Below are positions 1 through 10,700 of a DNA stretch of 64,000 nucleotides, piece by piece. The notes under the pieces were generated by a model that was not told the origin of the DNA, did no database searches, and saw only the letters and a list, made by a program, of their open reading frames with translations. The first letter of the stretch is position 1. Every line of letters begins with the position of its first letter. Source of the DNA: Acetobacterium wieringae (GTDB lineage: Bacteria > Bacillota > Clostridia > Eubacteriales > Eubacteriaceae); the NCBI RefSeq assembly GCF_001766835.1, contig NZ_LKEU01000030.1, positions 92,998 to 156,997 on the forward strand, written 5' to 3'. The position numbers were made by a program, and so were the translations under genes.

Positions 1-1
1 T

Positions 2-853
2 CAGGAAGCCGGGATTTCTTTTATCGTTGGTCATATGACCAGCAACATGGCGACCTTAAGTGTGCCCTTTGTCAACAGTCAGGATATGTTGATGATTAAT
101 CCGACCATGAGTGCAACCACCCTGTTTGGTCAGGACGACCATGTCATCGGTGTTATTTCACCAAACAGTGATCAGGCGGCAGTCATCAAAGAGAGTATGG
201 TAAAAGATAGCGTCGGGAAGAAGGTAGCAGTGATTTATGAATCTCAGAATCTGGCATACACCAAAACAGTAAAAGACCGAATTGCTCAGGAAATAGCACC
301 CGTGGGTGGGCAAATTATTTATGAAGAAGCCTTTTTAGCGAGTAACAGCACCAACTACCTGGATATTGCTAAGCGGGTTTTAAGCACGCAGTCCGATAGC
401 ATTGTGATTCTGGTCTCATCGTTTGATGCCGCCATGTTTTGTCAGCAGTTTTATAAGCTGAATAATCAGACACCGATTTATCTGGCGGCCTGGTCGATGA
501 ATAATGATCTGCTCTTACAGGGGGGCGCAGCAGTTGAAGGGGTCACAATCACCAGCCTCATTGATCTGGAATCGCAGGCCCCGGCCTACATGGCTTTCCG
601 GGACAACTATTTAAAAAAGTATGGTGCGGAACCGACCTTTGCAGCGGTATACACCTATGAAGCCACCATGTTACTGCTTAACACCGTAGCAGAAACCGCT
701 AATCCCAACCCGGAAACGGTCAAACAAGCAATCCTGCAAAAAGGCATCTATCCGGGGCTGCAGAACGAAATAACCATTGATGGCTACGGTGATGCCAGCC
801 GGACTATTTATGAATACGTCGTAAAGAATGGTCAATTTACAAAGGCGGAGTAG
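2..853 (+). CDS. ABC-type branched-chain amino acid/ligand-binding protein, 5' end cut by window
   Basis: This is the C-terminal part of a periplasmic ligand-binding protein of the type I (Peripla_BP_6, LivJ-like) fold. The reading frame is open from base 2, so the signal peptide and first lobe lie before the window and the ATG at 35 is internal. Visible family features are the VAVIYESQNLAYT segment that begins the second lobe, a VILVSSFDAA strand and a YTYEATMLL helix near the end. The stop lies three bases before the next gene, a membrane-bound EAL protein. That spacing suggests the binding protein works as an extracytoplasmic sensor for that signalling protein. No transporter permease or ATPase is next to it on the visible side. 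The ligand cannot be read from the sequence. Confidence 0.85.
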   Translation, partial: QEAGISFIVGHMTSNMATLSVPFVNSQDMLMINPTMSATTLFGQDDHVIGVISPNSDQAAVIKESMVKDSVGKKVAVIYESQNLAYTKTVKDRIAQEIAPVGGQIIYEEAFLASNSTNYLDIAKRVLSTQSDSIVILVSSFDAAMFCQQFYKLNNQTPIYLAAWSMNNDLLLQGGAAVEGVTITSLIDLESQAPAYMAFRDNYLKKYGAEPTFAAVYTYEATMLLLNTVAETANPNPETVKQAILQKGIYPGLQNEITIDGYGDASRTIYEYVVKNGQFTKAE

Positions 854-856
854 CAA

Positions 857-3226
857 ATGAAGCGAATTAAGAAACTGCGAGATTTTATTCTGATTAACAA
901 CATGCTGTCCATCATCATCCCGCTGATTCTTGTGGGGGTATTGGCGACGCCGATAATTTATGATTATCTACGGAAAGATATGGATCAAAAAAACACCATG
1001 ATTGCAGCAACTATCGCTCAACGGATGGCTGATTTTATGGATGATTCATTTCAGGAGCTGGAACAGATTAATGATTTGCTTGATGATGGCACACTAAAGG
1101 ATGAGACAACCATCCAGCGTTATTTAAACGGAATGCTGGAAAATTCGGACTCCATTGAGGGCTTTGAAATTTTAGATGGCCAGGGAATTGTCAAAAACAC
1201 GGCCCCCCAAAACGCCAATATTCTGGGGGCCAATCGTACTGGACAGCCATTTTTTACCGAACCCAAAGCAACTGGGAAACCCTTTGTATCGTCTTCCTTC
1301 ATTTCGCAACAAACGGGACAGCCCACCATTACCATTGCCATTCCACACGGTGATGGGGTTCTGGTGGCTTATTTAAATCTGGAAGAAATCAGCATGCTGT
1401 CTGGAAATCATATCCGAACCTTTGGGGATACGGTAACCGTCGCCATTACCGACGGCAATGGAGTTTTTATTTCCCATCCGGATATCACCAAGGTTTTCCA
1501 GCGGGAAATTGAAGCCAATTATCAGGCCATTCATCCGGAGGCAAAAACCGGCGATCAGATTCATGCCTTTACCTACGAAGGCAAAACCGCCATGGTCAGT
1601 CATGCGGATGTTATCAATGCCGACTGGCATGTCTTCGTTTATGAATCCTATGATTCAATTTATGGTGCCCTGCGGTCGTTTGTCGGAATGATGCTGTTGT
1701 TCACCTTGTTGCTGGTCTTGTTATCACGGTTTGTTGCCCGTCTGGTGTTTAAAGACATTAACCATTCCTTTGGGGAACTGAACCGCCAGACAAAGGAAAT
1801 TGCCGCTGGCGATTATCATCCCATTGATACCGATAATCGTTTTGACGAATTTGATCAGTTGACGACTAATTTTAACGGCATGGTGGCCTCGGTGAAGGAG
1901 CGGGATGATGCCCTAAAGGTGCTGGCTTATTATGATCCTCAGACCAGACTGCCCAATGCTGCCTATCTGACGGAGCAGCTTAGCCAATTGATTCAGAATA
2001 ATGAGGGGAAGATTGCGGTGATCTGTTTTGACATCCATAATTTTAAGCGGATCAATGATACCTATGGCCCTTCCTTTGGCGATAAGATTCTGGAAATGAT
2101 GGGGGCCCGGCTGCTGGCCTTAAACTGTGCCCATGGCTTTGTGGCTCGGATTAATGGTTCCAATTTTATCCGGGTACTAACGGAGCTGGAACAAGCAGAC
2201 GATGCCCTGGTCGAGATTGAAAGACTTCAGGGGGTTTTAAACCATGCTATGACCTATCATGAGAATAATGTCTATCTCCGTTTTCACGTTGGCATCGCAA
2301 TTTATCCTGATGATGCCCTGGATGTTGAAGAACTCTTGCAATATGCCAATACTGCGGCAGATATTGCCAAACAGCAGGGACGCCGCTCCCAGCATGCTTT
2401 TTTTGAAAGTGCCATGAAGCAAAATCTGATTCGGAATATGACCCTGGAGAATTCGATGCGGTCAGCGCTGAAAAATAACGAGTTTTTTCTGCAATACCAG
2501 CCGCAAATCGATGTCAGGAATAAAAAAATTCGGGGTTTTGAAGCCCTGATCCGCTGGGATCATCCTCAGCTGGGGCGGGTTTCACCGCTGGAATTTATTC
2601 ATATTGCCGAAACCACTGGCATGATTGTCCCGATTGGGGCCTGGGTACTGGAAACTGCCTGTCGTCAGATCGTGGCGATCAACCAGAAAATGGCCACGGA
2701 GCTGATGATTTCGGTTAACGTTTCTCCGGTTCAATTAAGTCAGGAAAATTTTCCGGCAATGGTCGCTGAGGTTTTGAAACGCTGTAAGCTGGAACCGAGC
2801 TTACTGGAGCTGGAAATTACCGAAAATCTCTTTATCAATTCCTTTGAAGAGGCCAGCAGTATTTTCAAAAGCCTCAAGGCCATCGGCATCCGGATGTCAC
2901 TGGATGATTTTGGTACCGGCTATTCGTCGCTGGCTTATCTTAAAAATCTGCCGATTGACACCTTAAAAATTGATCAGGCATTTACCCGGGATCTGCTTAT
3001 CAGGAAGTCCAATGAGAATTTAATGGAGTCGATTATTATGATGGCCCATATCCTTCACATGGATGTGATTGTGGAAGGAGTTGAAGAATTGGAACAATTG
3101 GATTGTTTAAAAATCTATCAATGTGATCACGTTCAGGGTTACTATTTTTCCCGGCCCATCGATGAAAGCCAGCTGGAAGCACTGCTGAACCAGCTGATTG
3201 ATGCTCAAGCCCAGGATCTCGATTAA
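857..3226 (+). CDS. Membrane c-di-GMP phosphodiesterase: Cache sensor, degenerate GGDEF, EAL
   Basis: A 789-residue membrane signalling protein. A transmembrane helix (about 12-34) is followed by an extracytoplasmic double-Cache-like region (about 40-270), a second helix (about 275-297), a HAMP-like segment, a GGDEF domain (about 355-510) and an EAL domain (about 525-780). The GGDEF active-site loop reads NGSNF, so cyclase activity is unlikely. The EAL domain keeps EALIRW, ELEITE, DDFGTGYSS, KID and EGVE motifs, so it should hydrolyse c-di-GMP. The degenerate GGDEF may act as a regulatory GTP-binding module, as in other such hybrids. The start sits three bases after the upstream binding protein gene, with a GGCGGAG ribosome site inside that gene, so the two are translationally coupled. 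Confidence 0.88.
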   Translation: MKRIKKLRDFILINNMLSIIIPLILVGVLATPIIYDYLRKDMDQKNTMIAATIAQRMADFMDDSFQELEQINDLLDDGTLKDETTIQRYLNGMLENSDSIEGFEILDGQGIVKNTAPQNANILGANRTGQPFFTEPKATGKPFVSSSFISQQTGQPTITIAIPHGDGVLVAYLNLEEISMLSGNHIRTFGDTVTVAITDGNGVFISHPDITKVFQREIEANYQAIHPEAKTGDQIHAFTYEGKTAMVSHADVINADWHVFVYESYDSIYGALRSFVGMMLLFTLLLVLLSRFVARLVFKDINHSFGELNRQTKEIAAGDYHPIDTDNRFDEFDQLTTNFNGMVASVKERDDALKVLAYYDPQTRLPNAAYLTEQLSQLIQNNEGKIAVICFDIHNFKRINDTYGPSFGDKILEMMGARLLALNCAHGFVARINGSNFIRVLTELEQADDALVEIERLQGVLNHAMTYHENNVYLRFHVGIAIYPDDALDVEELLQYANTAADIAKQQGRRSQHAFFESAMKQNLIRNMTLENSMRSALKNNEFFLQYQPQIDVRNKKIRGFEALIRWDHPQLGRVSPLEFIHIAETTGMIVPIGAWVLETACRQIVAINQKMATELMISVNVSPVQLSQENFPAMVAEVLKRCKLEPSLLELEITENLFINSFEEASSIFKSLKAIGIRMSLDDFGTGYSSLAYLKNLPIDTLKIDQAFTRDLLIRKSNENLMESIIMMAHILHMDVIVEGVEELEQLDCLKIYQCDHVQGYYFSRPIDESQLEALLNQLIDAQAQDLD

Positions 3227-3297
3227 AAAACTGTTGATGAACGTTTCACAAAAACAGGCCAGAATTTGATAAGTGACCTGGCAGTAAGGAGAATACG

Positions 3298-4302
3298 ATG
3301 GATAAACCAATACTGGTCATTCCAATGGGGGATGCCGCTGGCATCGGCCCGGAAATAACCGTCAAAGCATTGGCAAATAAAGCTGTAAACGAAATGGCCC
3401 ACCTGGTTGTGGTGGGGGATGGACAGGTGCTTAAGCAAGCTCTGAGGTATTCACAGGTCGAGCTGACCATCAATCGCATTAACGAACCCCGGGAGGGCAA
3501 CTTTTTCCCCGGGGTTCTTAATCTGATTGATCTGGGTAATATAGAGCTTAGTCAATTAAAACTGGGGGCGGTGCAGGCGATGACGGGAAAGGCTGCCTAT
3601 GAATACATTGAAGTAGCCACCAGGCTTTGTCTTGATAAAAAAGCCCAGGTCTTGGTGACCACTGCGATTAACAAGGAATCGCTGCAAGCGGCAAAGGTGC
3701 CCTACATTGGCCATACCGAGATAATCGGGGCCCTCACGGGAACCAAAAATCCCCTGACGCTATTTCAGGTTCATAACCTGCGGGTGTTTTTTCTCAGCCG
3801 CCATGTTTCATTGCGTCAGGCCTGCGACCTGGTTACCCAGGAAAATCTGGCGGCTTTTATCGACCAGTGTGTCATCGCCCTTAAGCGGCTGGGGGTGACA
3901 AATCCCCGGCTGGCGGTGGCCGGTCTGAATCCCCATAGTGGTGAACATGGTCTGTTTGGCCGGGAAGAGGTGGAGGCTGTGATTCCAGCCGTAGCAGCGG
4001 CCCGTCGCGGTGGCATCGATGTGGAGGGTCCCATTGGTGCCGACAGCGTTTTTCATTTGGCATTAAAAGGCAAATACGATGCGGTTTTGTCGCTGTATCA
4101 CGATCAGGGCCACATTGCCACCAAAATGGTGGACTTTGAAAAAACAATTTCCATTACCATCGGCATGCCCTTTCTGCGTACCTCAGTGGATCATGGAACG
4201 GCCCTGGATATTGCCGGAAAGGGTCTTGCCAGCCCGGTGAGCCTGATTGAAGCGATCCGGCTGGGGGCTTTGTATGCCCCGTTTTTTAAACAGTCCCAGT
4301 GA
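3298..4302 (+). CDS. pdxA: PdxA-family 4-hydroxythreonine-4-phosphate dehydrogenase
   Basis: A 334-residue protein matching PdxA along its whole length, which is normal for the family. PdxA oxidises 4-phosphohydroxy-L-threonine with NAD(P) and a divalent metal in pyridoxal phosphate synthesis. The related PdxA2 branch acts on phosphorylated four-carbon sugar acids. Visible motifs are [11 protein letters not shown] at the N-terminus, GHTEII, LNPHSGE, YHDQGH and [12 protein letters not shown], which carry the metal-binding histidines and the substrate-binding loop. The ATG follows AAGGAG at normal spacing. A rho-independent terminator closes the unit at 4371. No other vitamin B6 gene and no four-carbon acid kinase is adjacent, so the exact substrate is uncertain. 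Confidence 0.9.
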   Translation: MDKPILVIPMGDAAGIGPEITVKALANKAVNEMAHLVVVGDGQVLKQALRYSQVELTINRINEPREGNFFPGVLNLIDLGNIELSQLKLGAVQAMTGKAAYEYIEVATRLCLDKKAQVLVTTAINKESLQAAKVPYIGHTEIIGALTGTKNPLTLFQVHNLRVFFLSRHVSLRQACDLVTQENLAAFIDQCVIALKRLGVTNPRLAVAGLNPHSGEHGLFGREEVEAVIPAVAAARRGGIDVEGPIGADSVFHLALKGKYDAVLSLYHDQGHIATKMVDFEKTISITIGMPFLRTSVDHGTALDIAGKGLASPVSLIEAIRLGALYAPFFKQSQ

Positions 4303-4370
4303 GTTTTGCTCGGAGTGGCGGAGCAGACCGAATTACGATGTGTTTAAACTAGGTATTAATTTGGATTTTA

Positions 4371-4400
4371 ATGGCCTCCAGACGCTAGAGGCCATTTTTC
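4371..4400 (+). terminator. Rho-independent terminator after pdxA
   Basis: An 8-bp stem (ATGGCCTC / GAGGCCAT) with a 9-base loop is followed directly by a T-run. It separates pdxA from the next signalling gene. Confidence 0.85.
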
Positions 4401-4471
4401 TATTCGTTTGAATCCATTTAAATTCCAGTCAGTAAAATAAGTGCTGATTACCGCAATAAATGAATATCCAA

Positions 4472-4501
4472 TTGATTATTCGACTATATATATAGTATAA
4501 T
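4472..4501 (+). promoter_or_regulatory. Sigma-A-type promoter for the 7TM-GGDEF-EAL gene
   Basis: A -35 box TTGATT and a -10 box TATAAT are separated by 18 bases. The start codon is 40 bases downstream behind an AGGAGG ribosome site. Confidence 0.65.
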
Positions 4502-4541
4502 TAGAAAAATTAGCGTTGATCAATTATTTTTAGGAGGACAA

Positions 4542-7500
4542 ATGACACTTCAGAATAGCATCTCCATGACTCTCTATCTGACATTTGTCATCTATGTGGT
4601 TTTGGGCACCTATACTTTAACCCTCAATAAGGACGCCCGGCTGAACCGGGTCTTTGCGGCCTTGTGTTTTTGTTATGCCCTCTGGAGTTTGACCGGGGCG
4701 GCCACCAACTCGGCAGCGACAGCTGCCGAAGCGTTGTTCTGGCGGCGTTTCTCGGTACTTGGTTGGGGGGTGGCTTACAGTATTTTTCTGCACGTCATTA
4801 TTCTTCTTAGAAATGCTCCCTGGAGTCAAGCCGATAAAAAAGGGTTGTTGTTAGCGGTGCTCTATATCCCGGCTTTGATTAATCTTATCGCTTTTTTGAT
4901 TTATAGCATGCCGGAATATGGTCACATCGCGATGGTTAAAACCGATGGCGGATGGATTTCCACGACAGATGCGAAATGGTTTAATCTGATGTTTCTTTGT
5001 TATTATCTCAGTTTTACCTATGTTTCGATGCTGTTACTGGTTCGCTGGTATAAAAAACGAAAGAATTCTGCGGATCGAACCAAAGCCATGCTTCTGATGG
5101 TTTCTTTTGGTGGGGCCTTTTTTTTAGGAACCATCACCGATTTTGTGTTGGCCAGCCAGCCAGACCGCTGGATTCCGTCGCTAGCTCCGGTGGAGGTGAT
5201 TTTTCCAGTGGCGGCAATCTTTTATCTGATCCATAAATATGGAATGATATCAGCCCCAGACAGTCACAACGATGCCCAGCAGGAAGGCATGATTCTGACA
5301 GCGTTTAGCCGCTCCAGGCTCTACAAGTACATCAGCTTTATATTGATTGTCGGCAGTGTCCTGAATTTTTATGGCCGGATCGCCAATGGTGATACCCGGA
5401 TTACCGGTATGTTTTTAAATTTTTTACTGGTGATGATGGGGGCGGTTGTGATGGCCATTCCCTATTTTCTTACATCCATCACGGCGCAGGAGAATGCCTT
5501 AGGTTTGATGGTGGGGTTTATGATGCCTGTGGTGATGCTGCTGCATTTTAATGCAGAATTCAGCAATATTATCTGGCCGGTTCCAATCTTTTTTATGATG
5601 CTCACGGTGATTTTCAATAACCGGAATATATTTTTGGGTCTGGGATTCTTAACACTGCTACTGGAACTGATATTCTGGCTACTGCTACCGGATTATGGGA
5701 TCCTTGTGGATCAGCGGCTCTATTGTTACCGGCTCTTGTTCTACATGATTGGCATCGGACTGACCGCTATTATTACTCAGATTTATGTGTTACGACTAAA
5801 GGAAAACAGCCGACAGGATGCCTTTCAAAAAATGATTGCAAAGCTGTCGGCCGATTTTGTTACCACAAACCGTGATAATTTTGATGAGAAAGTCAATCGC
5901 CTGCTTGAGCAGAGCGGTCTTTTTGCCGGAACGGATCGGGTTTATCTGGGGCGCTTTTCCCGTCATGACAACATCGTTATATATTCCCATGAATGGTCGG
6001 GAGATGGAATCAGATCGCTGAAGAATTCAATTGAACACGATGAAGGCGAAGCACATCTGTCCTGGAGTATCAGCCAGATATTAAGAAATGATATCGTCTA
6101 CATCCCCAGTGTTGATCGGCTACCAGCTGAAGCGGAGGCAGAGCAGTTGGCGCTTAAAAAGCAAAAAGTCCGATCCCGGATTCTGGTACCGATTCAGAGT
6201 AATCACCGTATTATCGGGTTACTGGGTTTTGATGTACTGGATGGCCGCAAGGGTCTGAGGGGGATTAATCGGGATTGGTTGCAGCTGCTGGCCAATATTC
6301 TCGCTGACGCCATTGCCAAAGTTGATGCTGAGAATGATATGAATTATTTGGCTTACTACGATCCGCTCACCGGTATCCCGAATCGGTCGTTGTTTTTTAG
6401 GCGGCTGGAACAGGCTATCGATCTGGCCCGAAAAACCCAAAAGAGCTTGGGCGTAATATTTTTTGATCTGGATGGTTTTAAGGAAATCAACGATACCCTG
6501 GGCCATGACTGGGGAGACCAGTTACTATCCCGGATTGGCAAACGCCTGACGGACTGTCTTGGACACGTTGATCTGGTGGGGCGGTTTGGTGGCGATGAAT
6601 TTTTGATTATGGTTCCGCAGATTTCAAAGCCCAGTGAACTGGAAAGAATGGCTGAGCAGGTGATGTCGATTTTTCATCGGCCGATGCTGGTAGCTGAACA
6701 GGAACTGTACCTCTCCGGTAGTGGCGGGATCGCTGTTTATCCTCAGGATGGTGAAACGGTTCATACCCTGATAAAAAATGCCGATCTGGCCATGTACGCC
6801 GCTAAAAAAAGCGGCAAGGGTCGGATTGCCTACTGTTCCGGGAAGATGAAAGCAGCAGTTTTGGAAAAGATGACACTGACGACCAGTCTTCATCAGGCGC
6901 TGGCAAAAGGAGAGCTGTTGTTGCATTATCAACCGCAGATTTGTGCCAGTACCCTGGAAATAAACGGATTTGAAGCGCTGTTGCGGTGGCAGCATCCTGA
7001 GCGGGGACTGATTTCCCCGGAGGTGTTTATTCCGCTGGCGGAGCAAAGTGGACTCATTAGCGGTATCGGTGAATGGGTTTTAAAAACCGCCTGTGCTCAG
7101 AACAAGTTGTGGCAGGATCAGGGCTACAAGCCAGTGCGGATGGGGGTGAACTTATCGGTGGAGCAGTTTCGGAGTTCCAATCTGGAGCGGATTATTAAGA
7201 ATTGTCTGGCTGAAACTGGGCTTAAACCCCAATATCTGGAACTGGAAATCACTGAAGGGGTTGCCATGAGAAGCTCCCAGTACGTTATCCGGCAACTGCA
7301 AGCCTTAAAAAAGCTGGGCTTGGATCTCAGTATTGATGATTTTGGCACGGCTTTTTCATCGATGAACCGACTCAAGAATCTGCCGGTTGATCGGATTAAG
7401 ATTGATCGTCAATTTGTCTGGGGAATCGGGGTGAAGCCCCGGGATGAAGTGTTGGTCACGGTCATGATCGATCTGGCCCGTGAATTGGGCTTGGCCGTCA

Positions 7501-7649
7501 CTGCCGAAGGGGTGGAAACAGCCGAACAGCTGGCTTTTCTTCAGACACAGGGATGTGATGAAATCCAGGGATTTTATTTCTCCAAGCCGGTATCGGCGGC
7601 AGCAATTGAAGCAGAAATTTATGCCAGGCAGTTTGCCGGGATAAACTAA
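4542..7649 (+). CDS. 7TM-GAF-GGDEF-EAL c-di-GMP signalling protein (paralogue 1)
   Basis: A 1,035-residue protein. The first 240 or so residues form a seven-helix membrane sensor like the N-terminal 7TM region of some histidine kinases. A second hydrophobic block (about 260-415) follows, then a GAF-like domain (about 430-590), a GGDEF domain with an intact GRFGGDEF loop near residue 683, and an EAL domain with EALLRW near residue 808 plus ELEITE, DDFGT, KIDRQF and AEGVE. Both catalytic domains look active. The position where an inhibitory RxxD site would lie reads GHVD, so product feedback inhibition is probably lost. Residues FQKMIAKLSADFV link membrane and GAF parts. The gene has an AGGAGG site and its own promoter. 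It is a tandem paralogue of the next gene. Confidence 0.9.
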   Translation: MTLQNSISMTLYLTFVIYVVLGTYTLTLNKDARLNRVFAALCFCYALWSLTGAATNSAATAAEALFWRRFSVLGWGVAYSIFLHVIILLRNAPWSQADKKGLLLAVLYIPALINLIAFLIYSMPEYGHIAMVKTDGGWISTTDAKWFNLMFLCYYLSFTYVSMLLLVRWYKKRKNSADRTKAMLLMVSFGGAFFLGTITDFVLASQPDRWIPSLAPVEVIFPVAAIFYLIHKYGMISAPDSHNDAQQEGMILTAFSRSRLYKYISFILIVGSVLNFYGRIANGDTRITGMFLNFLLVMMGAVVMAIPYFLTSITAQENALGLMVGFMMPVVMLLHFNAEFSNIIWPVPIFFMMLTVIFNNRNIFLGLGFLTLLLELIFWLLLPDYGILVDQRLYCYRLLFYMIGIGLTAIITQIYVLRLKENSRQDAFQKMIAKLSADFVTTNRDNFDEKVNRLLEQSGLFAGTDRVYLGRFSRHDNIVIYSHEWSGDGIRSLKNSIEHDEGEAHLSWSISQILRNDIVYIPSVDRLPAEAEAEQLALKKQKVRSRILVPIQSNHRIIGLLGFDVLDGRKGLRGINRDWLQLLANILADAIAKVDAENDMNYLAYYDPLTGIPNRSLFFRRLEQAIDLARKTQKSLGVIFFDLDGFKEINDTLGHDWGDQLLSRIGKRLTDCLGHVDLVGRFGGDEFLIMVPQISKPSELERMAEQVMSIFHRPMLVAEQELYLSGSGGIAVYPQDGETVHTLIKNADLAMYAAKKSGKGRIAYCSGKMKAAVLEKMTLTTSLHQALAKGELLLHYQPQICASTLEINGFEALLRWQHPERGLISPEVFIPLAEQSGLISGIGEWVLKTACAQNKLWQDQGYKPVRMGVNLSVEQFRSSNLERIIKNCLAETGLKPQYLELEITEGVAMRSSQYVIRQLQALKKLGLDLSIDDFGTAFSSMNRLKNLPVDRIKIDRQFVWGIGVKPRDEVLVTVMIDLARELGLAVTAEGVETAEQLAFLQTQGCDEIQGFYFSKPVSAAAIEAEIYARQFAGIN

Positions 7650-7769
7650 CGGTAAGCGATGGGGCGAGTAGGATCGTTTGTCAGGAAGTGCGGCTGGCGC
7701 AAGAAAAATTTGCGTAAACGGCTAGCCAGGACCGGTTGCAAGTACATAAAAAGAGCGTAAGGGGATAAA

Positions 7770-10700
7770 ATGCAGCAAACCCAAATTTCTATTTTATTCT
7801 ATTTGATATTTATTCTATATAGCTGCCTGGGATTTTTCTGTTTGTTTCTCAACAAAAAAGAACAGCTCAATCAGGTTTTTTTCTGGTTATGCATGAGCTA
7901 TGCGGTATGGGCCTTTGGCTTTGCCATTTCAAATACCCTAAGTGATGTCCAGAGTGTGCTGATCTGGCGGCGGATTGCGGCCCTGGGGTGGGGTGTTGCC
8001 TTTAGTGTGATGCTCCATTTTATGTTGATTTTAACCGAACACCAGCAGTGGTTGGGTAATCTTAAGATTCGAATTGCCATTTATCTGCCAGCAGTGATCA
8101 CGATTGCAGTTTTTGCCCTGTTTCCCCAGCTGGCTGATGCCCAGTACAATCTGGTTCAAACCCCAATGGGATGGGGAAATATTCCTGTCAACAATTTCTG
8201 GGATATCTTTTACAATCTTTATTACCTGAGTTTTTCGTTGCTGACGCTGGGACTTTTGTTTCAGTGGTACCGGAGCACCCCAGACCGCCGAAAACAACAA
8301 CAGGCATTTTGGCTATTACTGGCCTTTGCCATTGCGATCGCTATGGGCACACTCACAGAAATGATGGCCAACAACCTGCTGGCTTACCCGATTCCCTCGG
8401 TGGCACCGATTATTATACTGATTCCGGTGACGGCCTTTGCCTTTGATGTCAAGAAGTATAAACTGATGGTTCCCGAGAAATCAGACAAAAAAGTTAAGTT
8501 CAGTGAAATTCTCAGCGATGAAACCCATCGGGGCCTGTTTCGATCAATAGCGATGATTTTTGTGGTGATCAGCGTGATCAGTTTTGGAAATGCTTGTTTC
8601 TACCCAGTCCAATTATGGCGCTTGATGGTGATCAGCACCATCAATCTGCTTTTGGGGCTGTTTATTTACAGTCTGCCTTTTTCGGGACTGTCAATTGCCA
8701 ATCAGGATCGGATTATCACCGGGATTATGGTGGTTGCGATTCCCCTGACCATCTTCCGTCCCGATACCTATCTGACCAATGTGATCTGGGTAGTGCCTCT
8801 GATTTTTTTGACCGTAACCATCGTTTTTAAGCAAAAGAAAATGTTTATTCTGTTGGCAACCGCAACCATTATTGCTGGTCTGGTGATGGTCTCATGGAAA
8901 TCCGATCAATGGGTCAATGTGGGCACCCGGGAATATCTGGCCAGACTTTTTATCTGCCTGGTGGCCATTCTCTTGGCGGGTTATACCAATCGCATTTATA
9001 TTGCCAGACTGACCGAGAATAACCGCCAGATCAGTTTTCAAAAGATGATCTCCCAGGTCACGACTCAATTTGTGTCGGTGTCTGCCAGCAACTTTGACGA
9101 AAAAGTTCAGTATTTATTAAAAACCAGTGGTGAAATTATGAATGCCGACCGGGTTTTTGTGGGACGTTTTTTTCAGGATTCGGGTGAACTGCGCTGCACC
9201 AATGAGTGGCTGGCCGAGCCCTACTTTCCGTCGGTGAATCTTAACGAAGATATCCGGCAGACTAAGTTCCCCTGGTTTACCAAAACAATTTTTAATAATC
9301 AATTGGTTTATCTGCGATCCTGCGATGAACTACCGGCTGAAGCCCAACCGGAAAAAGCGATGATGGTGCAGCAGGGAATCACCGCAATGCTACTGATTCC
9401 GATTCAGAGCCGGGAAACAATCATTGGCTTTCTGGGCTTTGACAAAATCGGAAAAGCCAAAGTGCCAGCGCTGACGGATCCGGAATTGTTGCGCGTCTTG
9501 GCGAATACGCTGGCTGATGCCATCGGTAAGGTTGAGAATGAAAACGAAATTCACTGCCGGGCTTATTATGATACGCTGACGGGTTTACCCAATCGGGTGT
9601 TTTTTCATGAACAACTGGAAAAATCAATGGCCGCTATGAAGTCAAACGGTAGTCAGCTGGGTGTTATTTTTGTGGATCTTGACGGATTCAAGGAAGTCAA
9701 TGATACCATGGGGCATGACTGGGGCGATCACCTACTTAACCATATCGGCCAACGGTTGTCAGACAATATGCGTAAAGGCGATTCTCTGGCCCGGTTTGGC
9801 GGAGATGAATTTTTGATCATGGTTTCACAGCTGAATCATAAGAATGAGCTGCTTGATGTGGCAAGGCAACTGATGGCAGTTTTTAAAGAGCCCGTGTGTC
9901 TGGGGGAGCAGGAGTTTTATATTTCGGCAAGTGGCGGAATCGCTGTCTTTCCAGAAGATGGGGAGACGGTTTCGGCACTGATCAAACATGCCGATTTGGC
10001 CATGTATGACGCCAAAAAAAATGGCAAGGGACAAGTAGTGTTTTGTTCTGAGGAGATGAAAAATTGTATCCGGGAAAAAATGATCTTGACCAACAGTCTC
10101 CATCGGGCTCTGGAGCGGCAGCAACTAGCGCTTTACTATCAGCCCAAATTTGATGTAAGCAGCCAAACGATGGTTGGCTGTGAGGCCCTGCTCCGATGGC
10201 AACATCCGGAACTGGGAATGGTTTCGCCGGGGGTATTTATTCCGATTGCCGAGCAAAAAGGGTTGATGAGTGAAATTGGCCAATGGGTATTTAAGACTGC
10301 CTGCGCCCAGAACAAAGCCTGGCAGGCGCAGGGATTTAGGCCATTGCCGGTAGCGGTCAATCTGTCGGCGGCGCAATTTGACAATGATCTGACTGCTATT
10401 GTTGAGAAATGCCTGACCGAAACCGGCCTGGCCGGGCAATATCTGGAGCTGGAAATCACCGAGACCATCGCCATGGCCGAATCTTGTGGGGTGATTCTGA
10501 CCCTCCACCAGCTTAAGGCACTGGGGTTGGGCATTAGCATTGATGATTTTGGTACCGAGTTTTCGTCCTTGAGCCGCTTAAACGACCTGCCGGTGGATCG
10601 CATCAAAATCGATGGTTCCTTCATCTGGGGCATTGGAATCAATCCCAAGGATGAATCGATTATTTCTGTGATGATCCATCTGGCCCAGAAGTTGGGGCTT

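Noticed and set aside
10125..10648. Long minus-strand open frames opposite the GGDEF-EAL genes
   Set aside because: They are antisense shadows of conserved EAL coding sequence, without ribosome sites.
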